Counted from the first letter of the stretch, positions 35,547 to 46,920 are shown. The stretch is DNA of 64,000 nucleotides from Achromobacter aegrifaciens (GCF_902859735.1 NZ_CADIJY010000008.1:62001-126000); one strand, 5' to 3'. Notes: a model not told the origin generated them from the sequence alone. A program made the numbers and translations.

Positions 35547-36371
35547 CTACTGGCGGACGGTACGCACGTCCGCCGGCGGCCCGGCTTCGAAATTGCTGCG
35601 CCAGGGGTTGATGTCCAGCCCGCCGCGGCGCGTATAGCGCGCGTAGACCGTCAGTTGCTCCGGCCGGCAGGCCTGCATGATGTCGCTGAAGATGCGTTCC
35701 ACGCAATGCTCGTGGAATTCCGCATGCTGGCGGAACGAGATCACGTAGCGCAGCAGCGACTCGCGGTCTATGGGCGCGCCACGGTAGCGGATCTGCACGC
35801 TGGCCCAGTCGGGCTGGCCCGTGACGGGGCAGTTCGATTTCAACAGGCGCGACGCCAGCGTTTCCTCGACCACGTCGCCCGCGCGGGTGCGCAGCACTTC
35901 GGGGGCGGGCTCGTAGGTATCGATTTCGATATCCAGCTTGTCTATATAGACGCCATCCATTTCGCCCATCTGCAATTCGGAGAAGCGCTGCGGCAGGAAG
36001 AAATCCAGCCCCACCGGCGCGCCGGCGGCGGCGCTCAGGTCGCGCTCCAGGCGACCGCGCAGGGCGGCCGAATTGACCAGGCGGGTCTGGTTGAACGAGT
36101 TCAGATAGAGCTTGAAGGACTTGGACTCGATGATGTTGGGGCTGTCGGCCGGCACCGAGAAGGTGGCCATGGCCACGCGCGGCTTGCCCTTGGCGTCCAG
36201 CCAGGACAGCTCATAGGCATTCCACAGGTCCACGCCGGTAAAGGGCAGCTTGCCGGCTTCCAGGTTCAGCGCCGCGCGATTGTGCGAACGCGCGATGGGG
36301 AAGAGTAGGGAGGGGTCGTATTGCGAGGCGTAGGCCACGCTCTGGCCCAGCGGGCCGTGGGACAGCGTCAT
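35547..36371 (-). CDS. queF: NADPH-dependent 7-cyano-7-deazaguanine reductase
   Basis: A 274-residue bimodular (long-type) QueF that reduces preQ0 to preQ1 in queuosine biosynthesis. The catalytic Cys181 and Asp188 are in [20 protein letters not shown] split by one residue from the substrate motif [13 protein letters not shown] (82-94), which carries the QueF glutamate-Ser-Lys signature. I start at MTLSHGPLG (36371) because the longer frame runs through the AT-rich control region. No preQ1 riboswitch was evident upstream. The gene is divergent from aceA. Confidence 0.94.
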   Translation of the reverse strand: MTLSHGPLGQSVAYASQYDPSLLFPIARSHNRAALNLEAGKLPFTGVDLWNAYELSWLDAKGKPRVAMATFSVPADSPNIIESKSFKLYLNSFNQTRLVNSAALRGRLERDLSAAAGAPVGLDFFLPQRFSELQMGEMDGVYIDKLDIEIDTYEPAPEVLRTRAGDVVEETLASRLLKSNCPVTGQPDWASVQIRYRGAPIDRESLLRYVISFRQHAEFHEHCVERIFSDIMQACRPEQLTVYARYTRRGGLDINPWRSNFEAGPPADVRTVRQ

Positions 36372-36695
36372 AGCGGAGTCATCGGAAACTTGAAGAATGA
36401 ACGCATTGTAGGCGGTCGAAAAAAAGGCCGATTTTCCACATTGTGAAATGTAACCTTCGTCATGTGAAAGCCACTGCTGCGCAGCAGCGGGAGCCCATTT
36501 CACAGATGATAATTGCGTTCCGCAATACGAAATCAAGTTTGCAATTAGTTGATTTATAAGAATAATATTTTTCGTCTTCTATAAGACATCAGTCCACATT
36601 GCTCCGCAGCAGAGGCATAGACTTTGTCCAACGATTCACGCAACGCAGGACGCGAATCTTTTGAAGTCTTCCCATCACTGACCAGGAGCATCAAC
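36372..36695. promoter_or_regulatory. queF-aceA divergent control region with TGTGAAA repeats
   Basis: A 324-bp AT-rich gap. It holds TGTGAAATG at 36442-36450, TGTGAAAG at 36463-36470 (21 bp on) and the inverted copy CATTTCACA at 36496-36504, plus a separate perfect inverted repeat ATTGCG-TTC-CGCAAT at 36512-36526. For aceA there is a good sigma-70 promoter: TTGCAA at 36539-36544, 16-bp spacer, AATAAT at 36561-36566, giving a leader of about 120 nt. The repeats lie between that promoter and queF. Confidence 0.6.
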
Positions 36696-38015
<1,320 letters not shown>

Positions 38016-38064
38016 GCACCGCAGGAGAGTTATGCAGTTGTAGTTGCTGTTGTAGGGTGGATTC

Positions 38065-38090
38065 GGGTGCCTTCGGGCACCCTTTTTTTT
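38065..38090 (+). terminator. Strong Rho-independent terminator after aceA
   Basis: GGGTGCC / GGCACCC stem with a TTCG tetraloop, followed by eight T residues (38083-38090). It ends just at the stop codon of the convergent giant gene. Confidence 0.95.
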
Positions 38091-41000
38091 AGAGCCCGAA
38101 GAACGCCGAATACACCAGCCTTTCCTCCACCACGCGACGCTGCTGGATGGCGCCGGCGCGCCGTTCGGGCACGGCGTTGTCGGTGTAATAGCGTTCATAC
38201 TCGCGCACCGCGATGCGCGCGGGCTTGCCGCCGCGGTCGGGCAGCGTGACGCTGGCGGACCAGATGACCGGGTCCAGCAGTTCGCCCAGCAGAGGCCCCT
38301 CCAGTACCGGCGGAAAACGCACCACCGGGCCGACCGCCACGTTGCCCAGGCGCGATAGATCGGCCAGCGTCGCGGGCGTGGCGGTTTCCAGGATGGGCAG
38401 TTCGCGCATGCGGTCTATCAGTATGGGGCCAGGTATCGGGCCGGGCGGCTGGGGCGCCGGCCCGGACGGGTCCAGCAGGCCCGACGCCAGCACGGCGGCG
38501 TCGCTCCAGGCCAGGTCGCTGTCCAGCGCCGGGTCGCGCGTCTGCAGCACCAGCTCTACGCGGTTGCGGCCGCTTTCGGCGGTCTGGCCTATGCCAGGGA
38601 TGAAGGAGATGTTCAGGTACTCGGAGTCCAGCGGGAACTTCATGGGCCCATGCTTGGGCACCACGCCGCGCAGGCTGAACGCCAGCCGGCCGCGCTTGAC
38701 CTCGAACACCGCGCGGCGGCGCGGCAGCACCTGGGAGAACTCGGCCTGCACCACCCGCGACAGCTTGGCCGAACCGATGGCGTTGGGCTGATAGCGCGCC
38801 AGCGCCAGGCGCACGAAGGGCATGTAGGTCCGGCCGGGATCGAGCTCGATGTCGCAATACCAGCGCGCGCGTTCCTCGCTCCAGCGCACGCGGTGTCCGA
38901 CCACGTGGACCAGCTGGGCCGGGATTTCCTGCAGATAGACCTGCTCGTCGGTGACGCGCGCCGAGAAGTCCGACACGCGCGCCTTGTGCTTGGGCGGGGG
39001 CGTCTCCCAGAGCGGATCCATGCCCCATTGCGTCACCAACGGCGTCAGCGGGTTGGTGATGTCGGTGAAGTTCTGGCCGTCGCCCGCGATCACCACGCCC
39101 AGCAGCTCGCCGTCGCCGGAGGAGAACCAGGGCCGCTCCAGCCAGACCCGCAGGCCGTTGCCGAGTCGCGTCACGTCCAGCTTGCCGTTGCTCGCCGTTT
39201 CCTCCCAGCGGAAGGTCGGCACGACGTAGGTCAGGACGGGGGCGTCCGGCGGCGCGCTGGCGCGCACGATGGTGTTCTGCGCCGTGCCGTCGCGCCTGAG
39301 CACCGGAGCGCCCGGGTCATCGTCCGCTCCTGTTTCCACCAGCGGGCCGTCGGCAACGGGCCCCAGCCGCGTGACCTTGTCCGTCTGCGCGTACAGCGAG
39401 GGCGGCAGGTATTCGCGGAACCGCGTGGCCGCGCGCAGGCGGTAGCGGATGAGGCGAAAGCGGGTGTCGCCGAATTCATGGCGGTCGCCGCGCGCGCGCA
39501 GCTTGCCGTCCGCGTTCAGTTGTTCCTTCACCGCATTGCTCAGGGTGAAGAGGTTTGCGTAGTTCTCGGACAAGGGAACCTCCGCCAGCACGCCATGGCC
39601 GGCCTGGCGTTCCGGACGCGGCTTCTGCAGGTCATCCACCCATTCGTGCCAGTCGGCCTCGATCTCGACCTTGCCGGTGGTGGGGCCGTGCAACCGCACG
39701 CGGGCATACAGGTTTGCATGGGCATCGCCAGGTCCGCGCTGCGGTTCCTCGGCCATCAGCAGCAGGGGCTCGCAGATCGGCTGCTGGGTCGCATGGACCA
39801 GCACCAGCGAGCGGTACGGCGTGACCATCCAGCAGCCGCCCAGCACGGACGACAGGCGCAGCGTCGCGCGCTCGCCTTCGTTGCTCGCCCAGGCGGGGAT
39901 GCCGAAGGTGTTGGCCAGGCCGGGATTCACAAAACTGGAATAGCGCAAGCGGGCAATGCGCCCTTTGGGCAGGTAGAAGGTCAGGACCCGCTTGGCTTCG
40001 TCCCAGCTTGGGAGTCCGTCGTCGAGGAAATCCTCCGAGCAGGGCGGATCGGCCAGGGTGGCGCGGCGCTCTTCCAGTACGATGCGCAAGCCCAGCGTGT
40101 CCGGCCACTTGGACGCATGCGCCACCAGCAGCACAAGTTCTTGCGCGGGCGTCAGCGCGATCACCGCGCTGGGTCCCAGCACCTTCGGTCCCGTGACGCC
40201 GGGCAGGGCATGGCCGGGCTGGGCGCGCAGCGCGATGCCGCCCGCAGCGGGGTCCGGCAAATAGGGCGTGAGCACCTGGGCTTCGCGGTGGATGACATAT
40301 TGCCCGGCGGCCAGGCGCTCGCCGGTGGGGTGCTCGGGCGAGGGCTCTTTCGGCGGCACCTGTGCGGTGGTGGCGACCTGGTCCAACGCCTGCGGCGTCA
40401 CGAGTTCTATGTCCGTGCCTGGCCCCTGGTCGTAGAGCGTGCCCGCGTCGCGGGCCGAGATTTCATAGGCCTGCTTGATGTTGGCGGGGTTGCCCATCAT
40501 GCCGTCGAACAGGCCGTGTGTTTCGCATTGCAGCTGCGAGGCCTTGGGCGGCACCACGTGGCGTTCATTGATGGCGGTATACGCGTAGTCCTTGGATGCG
40601 TCCTCCTGGCGTGCAGCCTTGAAATCGGGGCTGTCGAGGTAGGCCGCCGGGTCCATGCCGGTATTGCTGCGGATCACCATGCGTTCCAGCGATTCGCCTT
40701 CGCTGAGGCGGGCGCGCTGCACCAGTGCGGGCGGATCCACCGGTTCGAAGCGCCAGTAGACGACCGGCTGGGTGGCGTTGTCGTCGCGCTCAAGCGATGG
40801 ATCGTCATGCGCCAGGCTGTTGCCGGCCAGGTCCACCAGGCGCGCGCGGAAGCGGTAGGGCATGCCGAAGCGCAGGCGCGGCAGGCTGCCCTTGGCCGCC
40901 GCGAAGCTGACCGCCAGGCCGTTGCCTTTTTCCGTGGCCGTGTCCTGCACGTCTTCCGGCGTTTCGCCCTGCACGCCGCTGTCCGGATCCACGCGGTCGC

Positions 41001-42738
41001 GCAGGGTGCGTCCCGGACGCGGCGCCACCAGGCTCCAGCCAGTCCAGCGGAACAGGGATTCATGCAGGTATTGGTCGTCCGGATTCTCACCGCCGCTGGT
41101 GGAGGCGCCTTTCACATAGCCCTCGTCATCAGGAAATTGCAGCGGCGCGCCGCCGTCCGTGCAGCGGTAGGTGCCGGCGCGCTGGCACAACGAGCGCCAT
41201 TTCGGGGAATCGCCTGGAGCCTGCGCTTGCGCATCCACGCGATAGCCGCGCAGCAGATCCTCGGCATAGAGCACGATGCTGCCCGGCGCGCCCGACAGGG
41301 CGGCATTCTTCAGGGCCGCGGCCGCCGCGTTCTGCGCCACTTCCCAGGCGCGGCCGCGCCGCGCCACGCCCAGGCCGCCCGAGCGCAGCGCGGCCACGCC
41401 CTGTTTGTCGCCGGTGGTGTAGGTCACCGCGCCGTCGGCGCCCAGCGCCAGGCTCCTGGCGATCAGATTTTGTGCGCTGAGCACGAAGTCCACAGTCTTG
41501 AGCGCCGCGCCGTCGGCGTCGACCTGGTAGACGTCGAACGGCGTGCGGGGTTCGTACAGGTTCCAGCTGTCGTCGGCGCGGCGCAGCTTCAGCATGCCGC
41601 GCTCATGGTCGGCGGGGTTTCGCGGACGCGTGGTGAAGCGTTCCGCGTCGCCCGTCCAAGCGGTGGCAGGGCAGGCGTCATCGCCGGCGTCGTGCCCGTC
41701 CTCCCACCGCAGGGTCAGGAAGAAATAGCCCTGCGCGGTGGGCGCCGCCGCCAACTGCTGCTCCAAGGCCGAGCCCGCCGGGACCAGGCAATCAATGACC
41801 AGTCCGAGCTGGCGCAGCAGCGCCGGGTAATCGCCGTAGGACGCCACGATGGCGTGGAAATCCATTTCCGGCTGGACGGGCGGCGCGGGTACGTTCTCGC
41901 CGTCCGGCCGCCGGATGCTGCGCTGTTGCGCCGTGGGCGGATCGCGGCGATAGAAGCGGTTGGCCTGGAACAGGGTGTACTCGGCCTGTGAGTTCCATAG
42001 CTTCATCAGGTTCTGGTCGGGGCCGGCGAGCCCGCCGTCGTTCCAGCGGGTGGGTAGGGCGCGCAGCGGAAAGCTCACCCCGGGCTGGGGATTGCCTTCG
42101 GCGTTCACGCCCGGCGCGGCGGCGTGGCCTTCGTAGACGCTGTGCGGGCCGTAGACCTGCGAGCGCAGCACGCGCTCGGCGCCGTCGCCGCCGTCGTCGA
42201 AGAAGCGGTCGAAGCCAGGCAGCGGCATTTCGACGCGCCGGTCGCCCAGCGAGATGAAGGTCGTGCGCGTGCCGCAGTCGCCCAGCATGTCCTTCAGGCC
42301 CGGATGCGCGTCGCGCCAGGGCAGCAGGGTGGGCGGCGTGCCGGTGGCCTGCACCGCCAGCCTGCCGTAGTGCTTGCGCGCCAGGCCCAGCACACCCGCC
42401 ACCGAATACGAGAACAGGTTGACCTTGCTCATGTCGCGGAACACGAAGCCGGCGACCGGCGTGGTCTTGGGCAGCAGCCGTTCCCAGAGCGCCGCGTCGG
42501 CCTGCGCCTGCGGCTCCAGTTCGATCTCCGCCGCGCCGGTGTTCAGCGCAAAGCGCACGCGCTCCAGCGTGCGCGGCCAGTTGACCCAGTCGGCGAACGC
42601 GTGCAACTGCTGCTCGTTGACGGCCTGCGGCGTCAGGCGCGGCGAGGCCACGATGGAGATGCGCAGCCGGCCGGCGTCGGGGCCGGCGGGCACGCGGCCG
42701 TTGGGGATCGCGGTCCAGACTATCGTTTGCTTGGCCAT
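38089..42738 (-). CDS. Giant protein of unknown family (1549 residues), second gene of the pair
   Basis: An uninterrupted 1549-codon gene with an ATG at 42738 behind TGAGGAAC. No signal peptide or transmembrane helix is visible, so it appears cytoplasmic or exported by an unknown route. The sequence is rich in Arg, Asp, Pro and short beta-like segments. I recognise no catalytic motif. One stretch, YRFRARLVDLAGNSLAHDD near residue 630, looks like an Ig/fibronectin-III strand pattern. Many conserved-looking Trp/Tyr motifs occur (for example RWNDGGLAGPDQNLMKLWNS near 230). It lies 9 bp after the other giant gene and must be co-transcribed. The GC content matches its neighbours, so recent acquisition is not obvious. 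Structural or surface-assembly roles are guesses. Confidence 0.8.
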   Translation of the reverse strand: MAKQTIVWTAIPNGRVPAGPDAGRLRISIVASPRLTPQAVNEQQLHAFADWVNWPRTLERVRFALNTGAAEIELEPQAQADAALWERLLPKTTPVAGFVFRDMSKVNLFSYSVAGVLGLARKHYGRLAVQATGTPPTLLPWRDAHPGLKDMLGDCGTRTTFISLGDRRVEMPLPGFDRFFDDGGDGAERVLRSQVYGPHSVYEGHAAAPGVNAEGNPQPGVSFPLRALPTRWNDGGLAGPDQNLMKLWNSQAEYTLFQANRFYRRDPPTAQQRSIRRPDGENVPAPPVQPEMDFHAIVASYGDYPALLRQLGLVIDCLVPAGSALEQQLAAAPTAQGYFFLTLRWEDGHDAGDDACPATAWTGDAERFTTRPRNPADHERGMLKLRRADDSWNLYEPRTPFDVYQVDADGAALKTVDFVLSAQNLIARSLALGADGAVTYTTGDKQGVAALRSGGLGVARRGRAWEVAQNAAAAALKNAALSGAPGSIVLYAEDLLRGYRVDAQAQAPGDSPKWRSLCQRAGTYRCTDGGAPLQFPDDEGYVKGASTSGGENPDDQYLHESLFRWTGWSLVAPRPGRTLRDRVDPDSGVQGETPEDVQDTATEKGNGLAVSFAAAKGSLPRLRFGMPYRFRARLVDLAGNSLAHDDPSLERDDNATQPVVYWRFEPVDPPALVQRARLSEGESLERMVIRSNTGMDPAAYLDSPDFKAARQEDASKDYAYTAINERHVVPPKASQLQCETHGLFDGMMGNPANIKQAYEISARDAGTLYDQGPGTDIELVTPQALDQVATTAQVPPKEPSPEHPTGERLAAGQYVIHREAQVLTPYLPDPAAGGIALRAQPGHALPGVTGPKVLGPSAVIALTPAQELVLLVAHASKWPDTLGLRIVLEERRATLADPPCSEDFLDDGLPSWDEAKRVLTFYLPKGRIARLRYSSFVNPGLANTFGIPAWASNEGERATLRLSSVLGGCWMVTPYRSLVLVHATQQPICEPLLLMAEEPQRGPGDAHANLYARVRLHGPTTGKVEIEADWHEWVDDLQKPRPERQAGHGVLAEVPLSENYANLFTLSNAVKEQLNADGKLRARGDRHEFGDTRFRLIRYRLRAATRFREYLPPSLYAQTDKVTRLGPVADGPLVETGADDDPGAPVLRRDGTAQNTIVRASAPPDAPVLTYVVPTFRWEETASNGKLDVTRLGNGLRVWLERPWFSSGDGELLGVVIAGDGQNFTDITNPLTPLVTQWGMDPLWETPPPKHKARVSDFSARVTDEQVYLQEIPAQLVHVVGHRVRWSEERARWYCDIELDPGRTYMPFVRLALARYQPNAIGSAKLSRVVQAEFSQVLPRRRAVFEVKRGRLAFSLRGVVPKHGPMKFPLDSEYLNISFIPGIGQTAESGRNRVELVLQTRDPALDSDLAWSDAAVLASGLLDPSGPAPQPPGPIPGPILIDRMRELPILETATPATLADLSRLGNVAVGPVVRFPPVLEGPLLGELLDPVIWSASVTLPDRGGKPARIAVREYERYYTDNAVPERRAGAIQQRRVVEERLVYSAFFGL

Positions 42739-42747
42739 GGACGTTCC

Positions 42748-45700
42748 TCAGGCAAAGGCTTCGGCGTATTCGCGCCAGGCGTACTCGCTGCTGTCGTCGA
42801 TCTGCGCCAGTTCCTGCGCCAGCGGCAGGTCGGGATGCGGCCCCATCAGGTCGCGGAAGCCGGGGTCGCCATTGGACCCGGCGAACTTGCGTTCGCATGA
42901 CAGCGACACGCTCATCGAGAACATGAAGACTTCGATCTCGACGGTGATGGTGGCGCGCCCCGCGCATTTGCCGCTTTCGAACTCGTAGCGCAGTTCCAGG
43001 TAGATCTCGATGGAAATGCTGACGATGCCGAGCACGCTGACGCAGCCGCCCATGCGGAAGTAGCCGGCCAGCGAGCAGGCGTTCTTTTCCATGCGGAAGT
43101 AGATGCCGGCCATGACGTGCACGCCGCCGGAGGCCACGCCCAGATTCACCGACACGCTGGCGCCGAACTCGAAGGCCGCTTCCATCAGCTGGATGCCGCT
43201 GGGATCCAGGGTGATGCCGAAAAACCCGCCGCCGCCGAACATGCATACCGACAGGTTGAAAGGCTGTTCGCGCGTGCAGAAATTGAAGCGCACGGACAGG
43301 GGCTGGCCGATGAAGGGCACGGTGAAGCCCGCGCCCAGACTGAGGTTGGACAGATTGAAGACGCCGATGGCGACGGCCGGCAGCGCCAGGTCGAAACCGG
43401 CGTCCACGCCCTTGGCCGAGATATCCAGATAAGGCGGATCGGAGAATCCGTCCAGCGGGATCAGGTCGCGCAGCGTTTCGACGAAGGACAGCGGGCCCAC
43501 GAACTTGATGTCTGTCAGCAGCACGTCCACGTCCATCTTCGCGGCCGTGTCGATGCGGAACTCGATCTTCTCGAAGTTCAGCTCCATGAAGCTGGCAGGC
43601 GCGATCAGGACCAGGTCGAAGTCCTTCAGCGAGCAGACCACCGACATCTTGGGCGCGCTCTGCCCGTTCTTGCGCACACGCGCTTCCACCGCCACGCGAA
43701 AGCCATGCGTATCGTTGACGCGGAACAGCGGCGGGTCGCCAGGCTTGATCGACCAGCTCTTGATCACCGGATTCCAGTCGAAGCGGAGGGTGAGCTCATC
43801 GCCGGTCAGCAGTTCCAGCAGCTCCGCGCTGGCCAGCACCGCATCGACCGCCAGCTTGACCGCCTGCAGCGCTGTCTGCGCGATCTGGCGCGGCGCGCCT
43901 TCCAGCAGGCGTGCGCCACCTATGGTGCCGGACAGCGGATCGACCGCGGCCGTGATGGCCTGCAGACGCGGCCTGAGCGTCGCGGCGTCGGCGAACAGGT
44001 CGTCCAGCTGGTCGGGGTGGCCCACAACCGCGTCGAGCGCGTCGTACAGCGCCTTGCCCTGCACCAGCAGCGCCGGCACGACGCCGACGCTGTCCAGGAG
44101 CGTCTGGGCGGTGTTGGCGGCCTGGCGCAGCGATTGCCGCAGGCCATCAGGCAAGTGCGCGCCGTTCACCTGCGCGTCCGCCGCGGTGCTCAACGCCCGC
44201 GCGGCATCGCGCGCGGCGGTGAGCACGGCGGGCAATCCCGGCAGCGCGGGCGCGGCGTCGAAGGACAGTCCGGCCAGCAGCGCGACCTGCGCGCGCACGG
44301 CGTCCAGCGCGGCGATCAGATCGTTGACGCGGGCCTTTGCGTCCTGCACCAGGTTCTGCGCGTAGGCCTGCGCCTGGCCGAGCAGATCCTGCAAGGTGTC
44401 TTTCAACACCTGCAACGCGGCCTCGGCGATGCGGCCTGGTTGCTGCGCCAGGTCCGCCACCAGGGCGTAGAGCCGGCCCATTTCGTTGACCAGGCTTTCC
44501 AGCTGGGAGCAGGCTTCCGATACGAAGCGCGGCACCCGCTCCGGCGTGCCGGCGGCGTTGGACACCGCTTCAATCACGTCGCCCAGCGGTATGCAGCCGA
44601 ACAGCAGCGGAAAGGGCAGGTCCGAGGACATGACCTTGGGGAAGATATCCGGGCCGCTCATCTTGCCGGCGACGAAGTCCGAGACCTTGCCGCTGACCGG
44701 ACCCGCCATGCGCGACAGCGCCGTGGGGCGCAGATTCGGCTGGACGAAGCCGCCCGCGCGGTCGCCCTGCGCGGAGAAGTTCAGCACCGCGTCGCCGCGA
44801 TAGCCGGGCTCGGCGTCTATGTTGCCGAAGACCTGGCCGACGTTGCCGGAATCGAATCCGAACCGGAGGTAATGGTCGTTCCAGCTCAGCACGCTGTTGC
44901 TGTCGCTGCCGGTCAGTTCAGCCAGCGCGGCGATGCGGATCTCGGCGCGCTTGATGCCGGGATAGAACAGCGGGCCGTTCAAGGAGTCGCTGTAGGCGCG
45001 CAGCTGGGTATTGCCCGGATCGACCAAACCGTCGAACTCGATCGTCTCCGCTTGCGCGGCGGTATCGCCGGGCTTGAGCGGGGAGGCGAACGTGACGCGC
45101 TGCTGCTTGAACTGCGCGGTGCGGCGGCCGGATTCGGCATCGCGCCAGGCCTTGCGCGTCTGCTTCGCGAAAATCTCCGCGTTCACGTAGTCCGGCGTCA
45201 GCCATTGGCCGCTGAGCTTGCGCGGGCAGGCATGGCCGCCGTCCATGAAGATCATGGGCAGGTCGAACTGCACGATGCGGCCATCGATGTCGGTGGCCGA
45301 ACAGGCGAAGCGGAAGGGGGTTCCGCCTATGCACGGCCAGAACAGCAATTGTCCCAGGCCATCGATGTTGCTGGCCTGGGAGGTAGGGGCATCCAAACTT
45401 GGCGTGACGGTGGTCAGGATGCGCACGCTGGAGAATGGCATCTGCCGATGCAGGAAGATCATGTTCCCCGAGTCGTCCCGCGCCTGCAGCTGCGGATCGG
45501 CATACACGCGTTCGCGCTGGCGCACGATGATGAACAGGCGTTGGCGCAGGTAGGCCGGGTTACCCGCCCTGGCCGTATGGAACTTGCGTTCGCTGACCTT
45601 CACCAGCGAAGCGCGGTGGCCGAAGGGGAACAGCAGGCCCTTGTAGACCACGCGGACGTAGTGGTCGCGGCCCATGGCGCCGCGATGCGTCCATTCTTCC

Positions 45701-46920
45701 AGCGACAGCCCGGGCGCGTCCCAGTTGCCGCGCGAGTCCAGCCAGGCGCCCAGCGCGGACAGCATCAGCAGCTTGGCGTCCACCGGCTGCGGCGTGTAGT
45801 TGGCGACGGAAAAATTCGACGACAGGTGCGCGATCTGGAACCGGTCGAAATCGTCCATCGGCATGCGGAAGGGCGAGGTGTTCGGTTGCGGCAGATAGGT
45901 CGTCGCCGGCACGGGAAACGCTGCCTGCATGGGCTTGGTCGTGCCTTCGCCGCCCAGCGCCCAGATGGCGCGCAGGGTCGGCTTGGGATCGTCCGCCTGC
46001 GGCGCCGTTGCGCTGTTCTCCGGCTGCGCGGCCAGCAGCTGGGTATGCCAGAGCTCGGTGTGCTGCGTGGCGGCGGAAGTCGCTGGCGCCTTGGCGTGGC
46101 GCCAGCGTTCGTCCGCATGCGGGCTGAGGATCAGCCGCCACGGCAGTTCTATCGCCGTCTGCTGCGCGGCGGGCAGCGCGGGTTTGGGGCCGCGCCTGAG
46201 GATTTCGATCAGGGCGCTGGTGCGCTGAACCTCACGGACCGGCGCGCCGCCGCCCAGGCGCAATGCGCGCAGGCCTGGCGCGCCGCCGGCCTGCCGCAGC
46301 AACAGCGCACCGGGCGCGTTCTGCTGCGTGGCGATGCGTGCGCTGCGCAGCGCGAAGCTCGATAGCGCGGCGCGTTGCACCGGCGAGAGCTTGTCGATGC
46401 GGGTGTCGAACAGATCGCGCAGGTTCAGGCGCGGCGCGCTGGGCCCGGGCGGGCGCGCATTGGCGGCCACGGTCAACGGCAGCGACTCCATCGCGGCCAG
46501 CACGCCTTCCAGCGTGTAGGGCACGTCGAAGCCGTCGGGAACGTCAAAGGCCAGCCGCGATTCGCCGGCGATGCGAGCGCGCACCGGCGGACCGGTGGGA
46601 TCTTCCACGCCGCCTGGTTCCGGCTTGCCCGGCGTAGGACGGGGCGGCGGCTGGTTGGCAGTGCCGGGAGGCGGACGTTCGAAGAACGTCTCTTCGCTGA
46701 TCGACTGCGGCGGGAAGTGGACGATGAGCGCGGCGGCCCCGTCGCCAGCCTTTTTCAGGCGAGGAGGTTGGCCCGGCGTGACCGTCAGGTTGCGCAGCTC
46801 CAGCCGCAAGGCCAGCAGATCGGCCGGGCGCAGCACGGCATGGCCGGGGCGGGTGCCGTCGAAGAAATTACGGTTGGGATTGGGGGCCAAAACAGGAATG
46901 TTCAGCCTTCTGGTGACCAT
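42748..46920 (-). CDS. Giant protein of unknown family (1390 residues), first gene of the pair
   Basis: A 1390-residue protein with start ATG 46920 behind GCAGGAGAA. Three regions can be seen. Residues 1-800 are mixed, with a Pro-rich stretch near 75-115 (PPPGTANQPPPRPTPGKP). Residues about 805-1040 are strongly helical and Ala/Leu/Gln-rich with heptad character (AEAALQVLKDTLQDLLGQAQ and on), probably a coiled coil. Residues about 1060-1350 alternate polar and hydrophobic residues with many Gly and Cys (GGGGFFGITLDPSG, CSLAGYFRMGGCVSVLG), suggesting a long amphipathic beta-sheet. No signal peptide, enzyme motif or known domain was recognised. It has a sigma-70-like promoter about 80 nt upstream and heads a two-gene operon. 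Confidence 0.8.
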   Translation of the reverse strand: MVTRRLNIPVLAPNPNRNFFDGTRPGHAVLRPADLLALRLELRNLTVTPGQPPRLKKAGDGAAALIVHFPPQSISEETFFERPPPGTANQPPPRPTPGKPEPGGVEDPTGPPVRARIAGESRLAFDVPDGFDVPYTLEGVLAAMESLPLTVAANARPPGPSAPRLNLRDLFDTRIDKLSPVQRAALSSFALRSARIATQQNAPGALLLRQAGGAPGLRALRLGGGAPVREVQRTSALIEILRRGPKPALPAAQQTAIELPWRLILSPHADERWRHAKAPATSAATQHTELWHTQLLAAQPENSATAPQADDPKPTLRAIWALGGEGTTKPMQAAFPVPATTYLPQPNTSPFRMPMDDFDRFQIAHLSSNFSVANYTPQPVDAKLLMLSALGAWLDSRGNWDAPGLSLEEWTHRGAMGRDHYVRVVYKGLLFPFGHRASLVKVSERKFHTARAGNPAYLRQRLFIIVRQRERVYADPQLQARDDSGNMIFLHRQMPFSSVRILTTVTPSLDAPTSQASNIDGLGQLLFWPCIGGTPFRFACSATDIDGRIVQFDLPMIFMDGGHACPRKLSGQWLTPDYVNAEIFAKQTRKAWRDAESGRRTAQFKQQRVTFASPLKPGDTAAQAETIEFDGLVDPGNTQLRAYSDSLNGPLFYPGIKRAEIRIAALAELTGSDSNSVLSWNDHYLRFGFDSGNVGQVFGNIDAEPGYRGDAVLNFSAQGDRAGGFVQPNLRPTALSRMAGPVSGKVSDFVAGKMSGPDIFPKVMSSDLPFPLLFGCIPLGDVIEAVSNAAGTPERVPRFVSEACSQLESLVNEMGRLYALVADLAQQPGRIAEAALQVLKDTLQDLLGQAQAYAQNLVQDAKARVNDLIAALDAVRAQVALLAGLSFDAAPALPGLPAVLTAARDAARALSTAADAQVNGAHLPDGLRQSLRQAANTAQTLLDSVGVVPALLVQGKALYDALDAVVGHPDQLDDLFADAATLRPRLQAITAAVDPLSGTIGGARLLEGAPRQIAQTALQAVKLAVDAVLASAELLELLTGDELTLRFDWNPVIKSWSIKPGDPPLFRVNDTHGFRVAVEARVRKNGQSAPKMSVVCSLKDFDLVLIAPASFMELNFEKIEFRIDTAAKMDVDVLLTDIKFVGPLSFVETLRDLIPLDGFSDPPYLDISAKGVDAGFDLALPAVAIGVFNLSNLSLGAGFTVPFIGQPLSVRFNFCTREQPFNLSVCMFGGGGFFGITLDPSGIQLMEAAFEFGASVSVNLGVASGGVHVMAGIYFRMEKNACSLAGYFRMGGCVSVLGIVSISIEIYLELRYEFESGKCAGRATITVEIEVFMFSMSVSLSCERKFAGSNGDPGFRDLMGPHPDLPLAQELAQIDDSSEYAWREYAEAFA

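Noticed and set aside
35547-36536. The longer queF reading frame beginning at 36536
   Set aside because: It adds 55 residues that do not look like QueF and cross the AT-rich control region with its operator-like repeats; the ATG at 36371 gives the standard length.
38650-41991. An open frame of 1113 codons on the plus strand
   Set aside because: It is antisense to the 1549-residue gene. It has a His/Gln/Arg-biased composition typical of shadow frames in GC-rich DNA and no ribosome site; the minus-strand gene has a normal start and coupling.
43117-46365. An open frame of 1082 codons on the plus strand
   Set aside because: Shadow of the 1390-residue minus-strand gene, with the same repetitive Arg/Gln/His composition and no recognisable domain.
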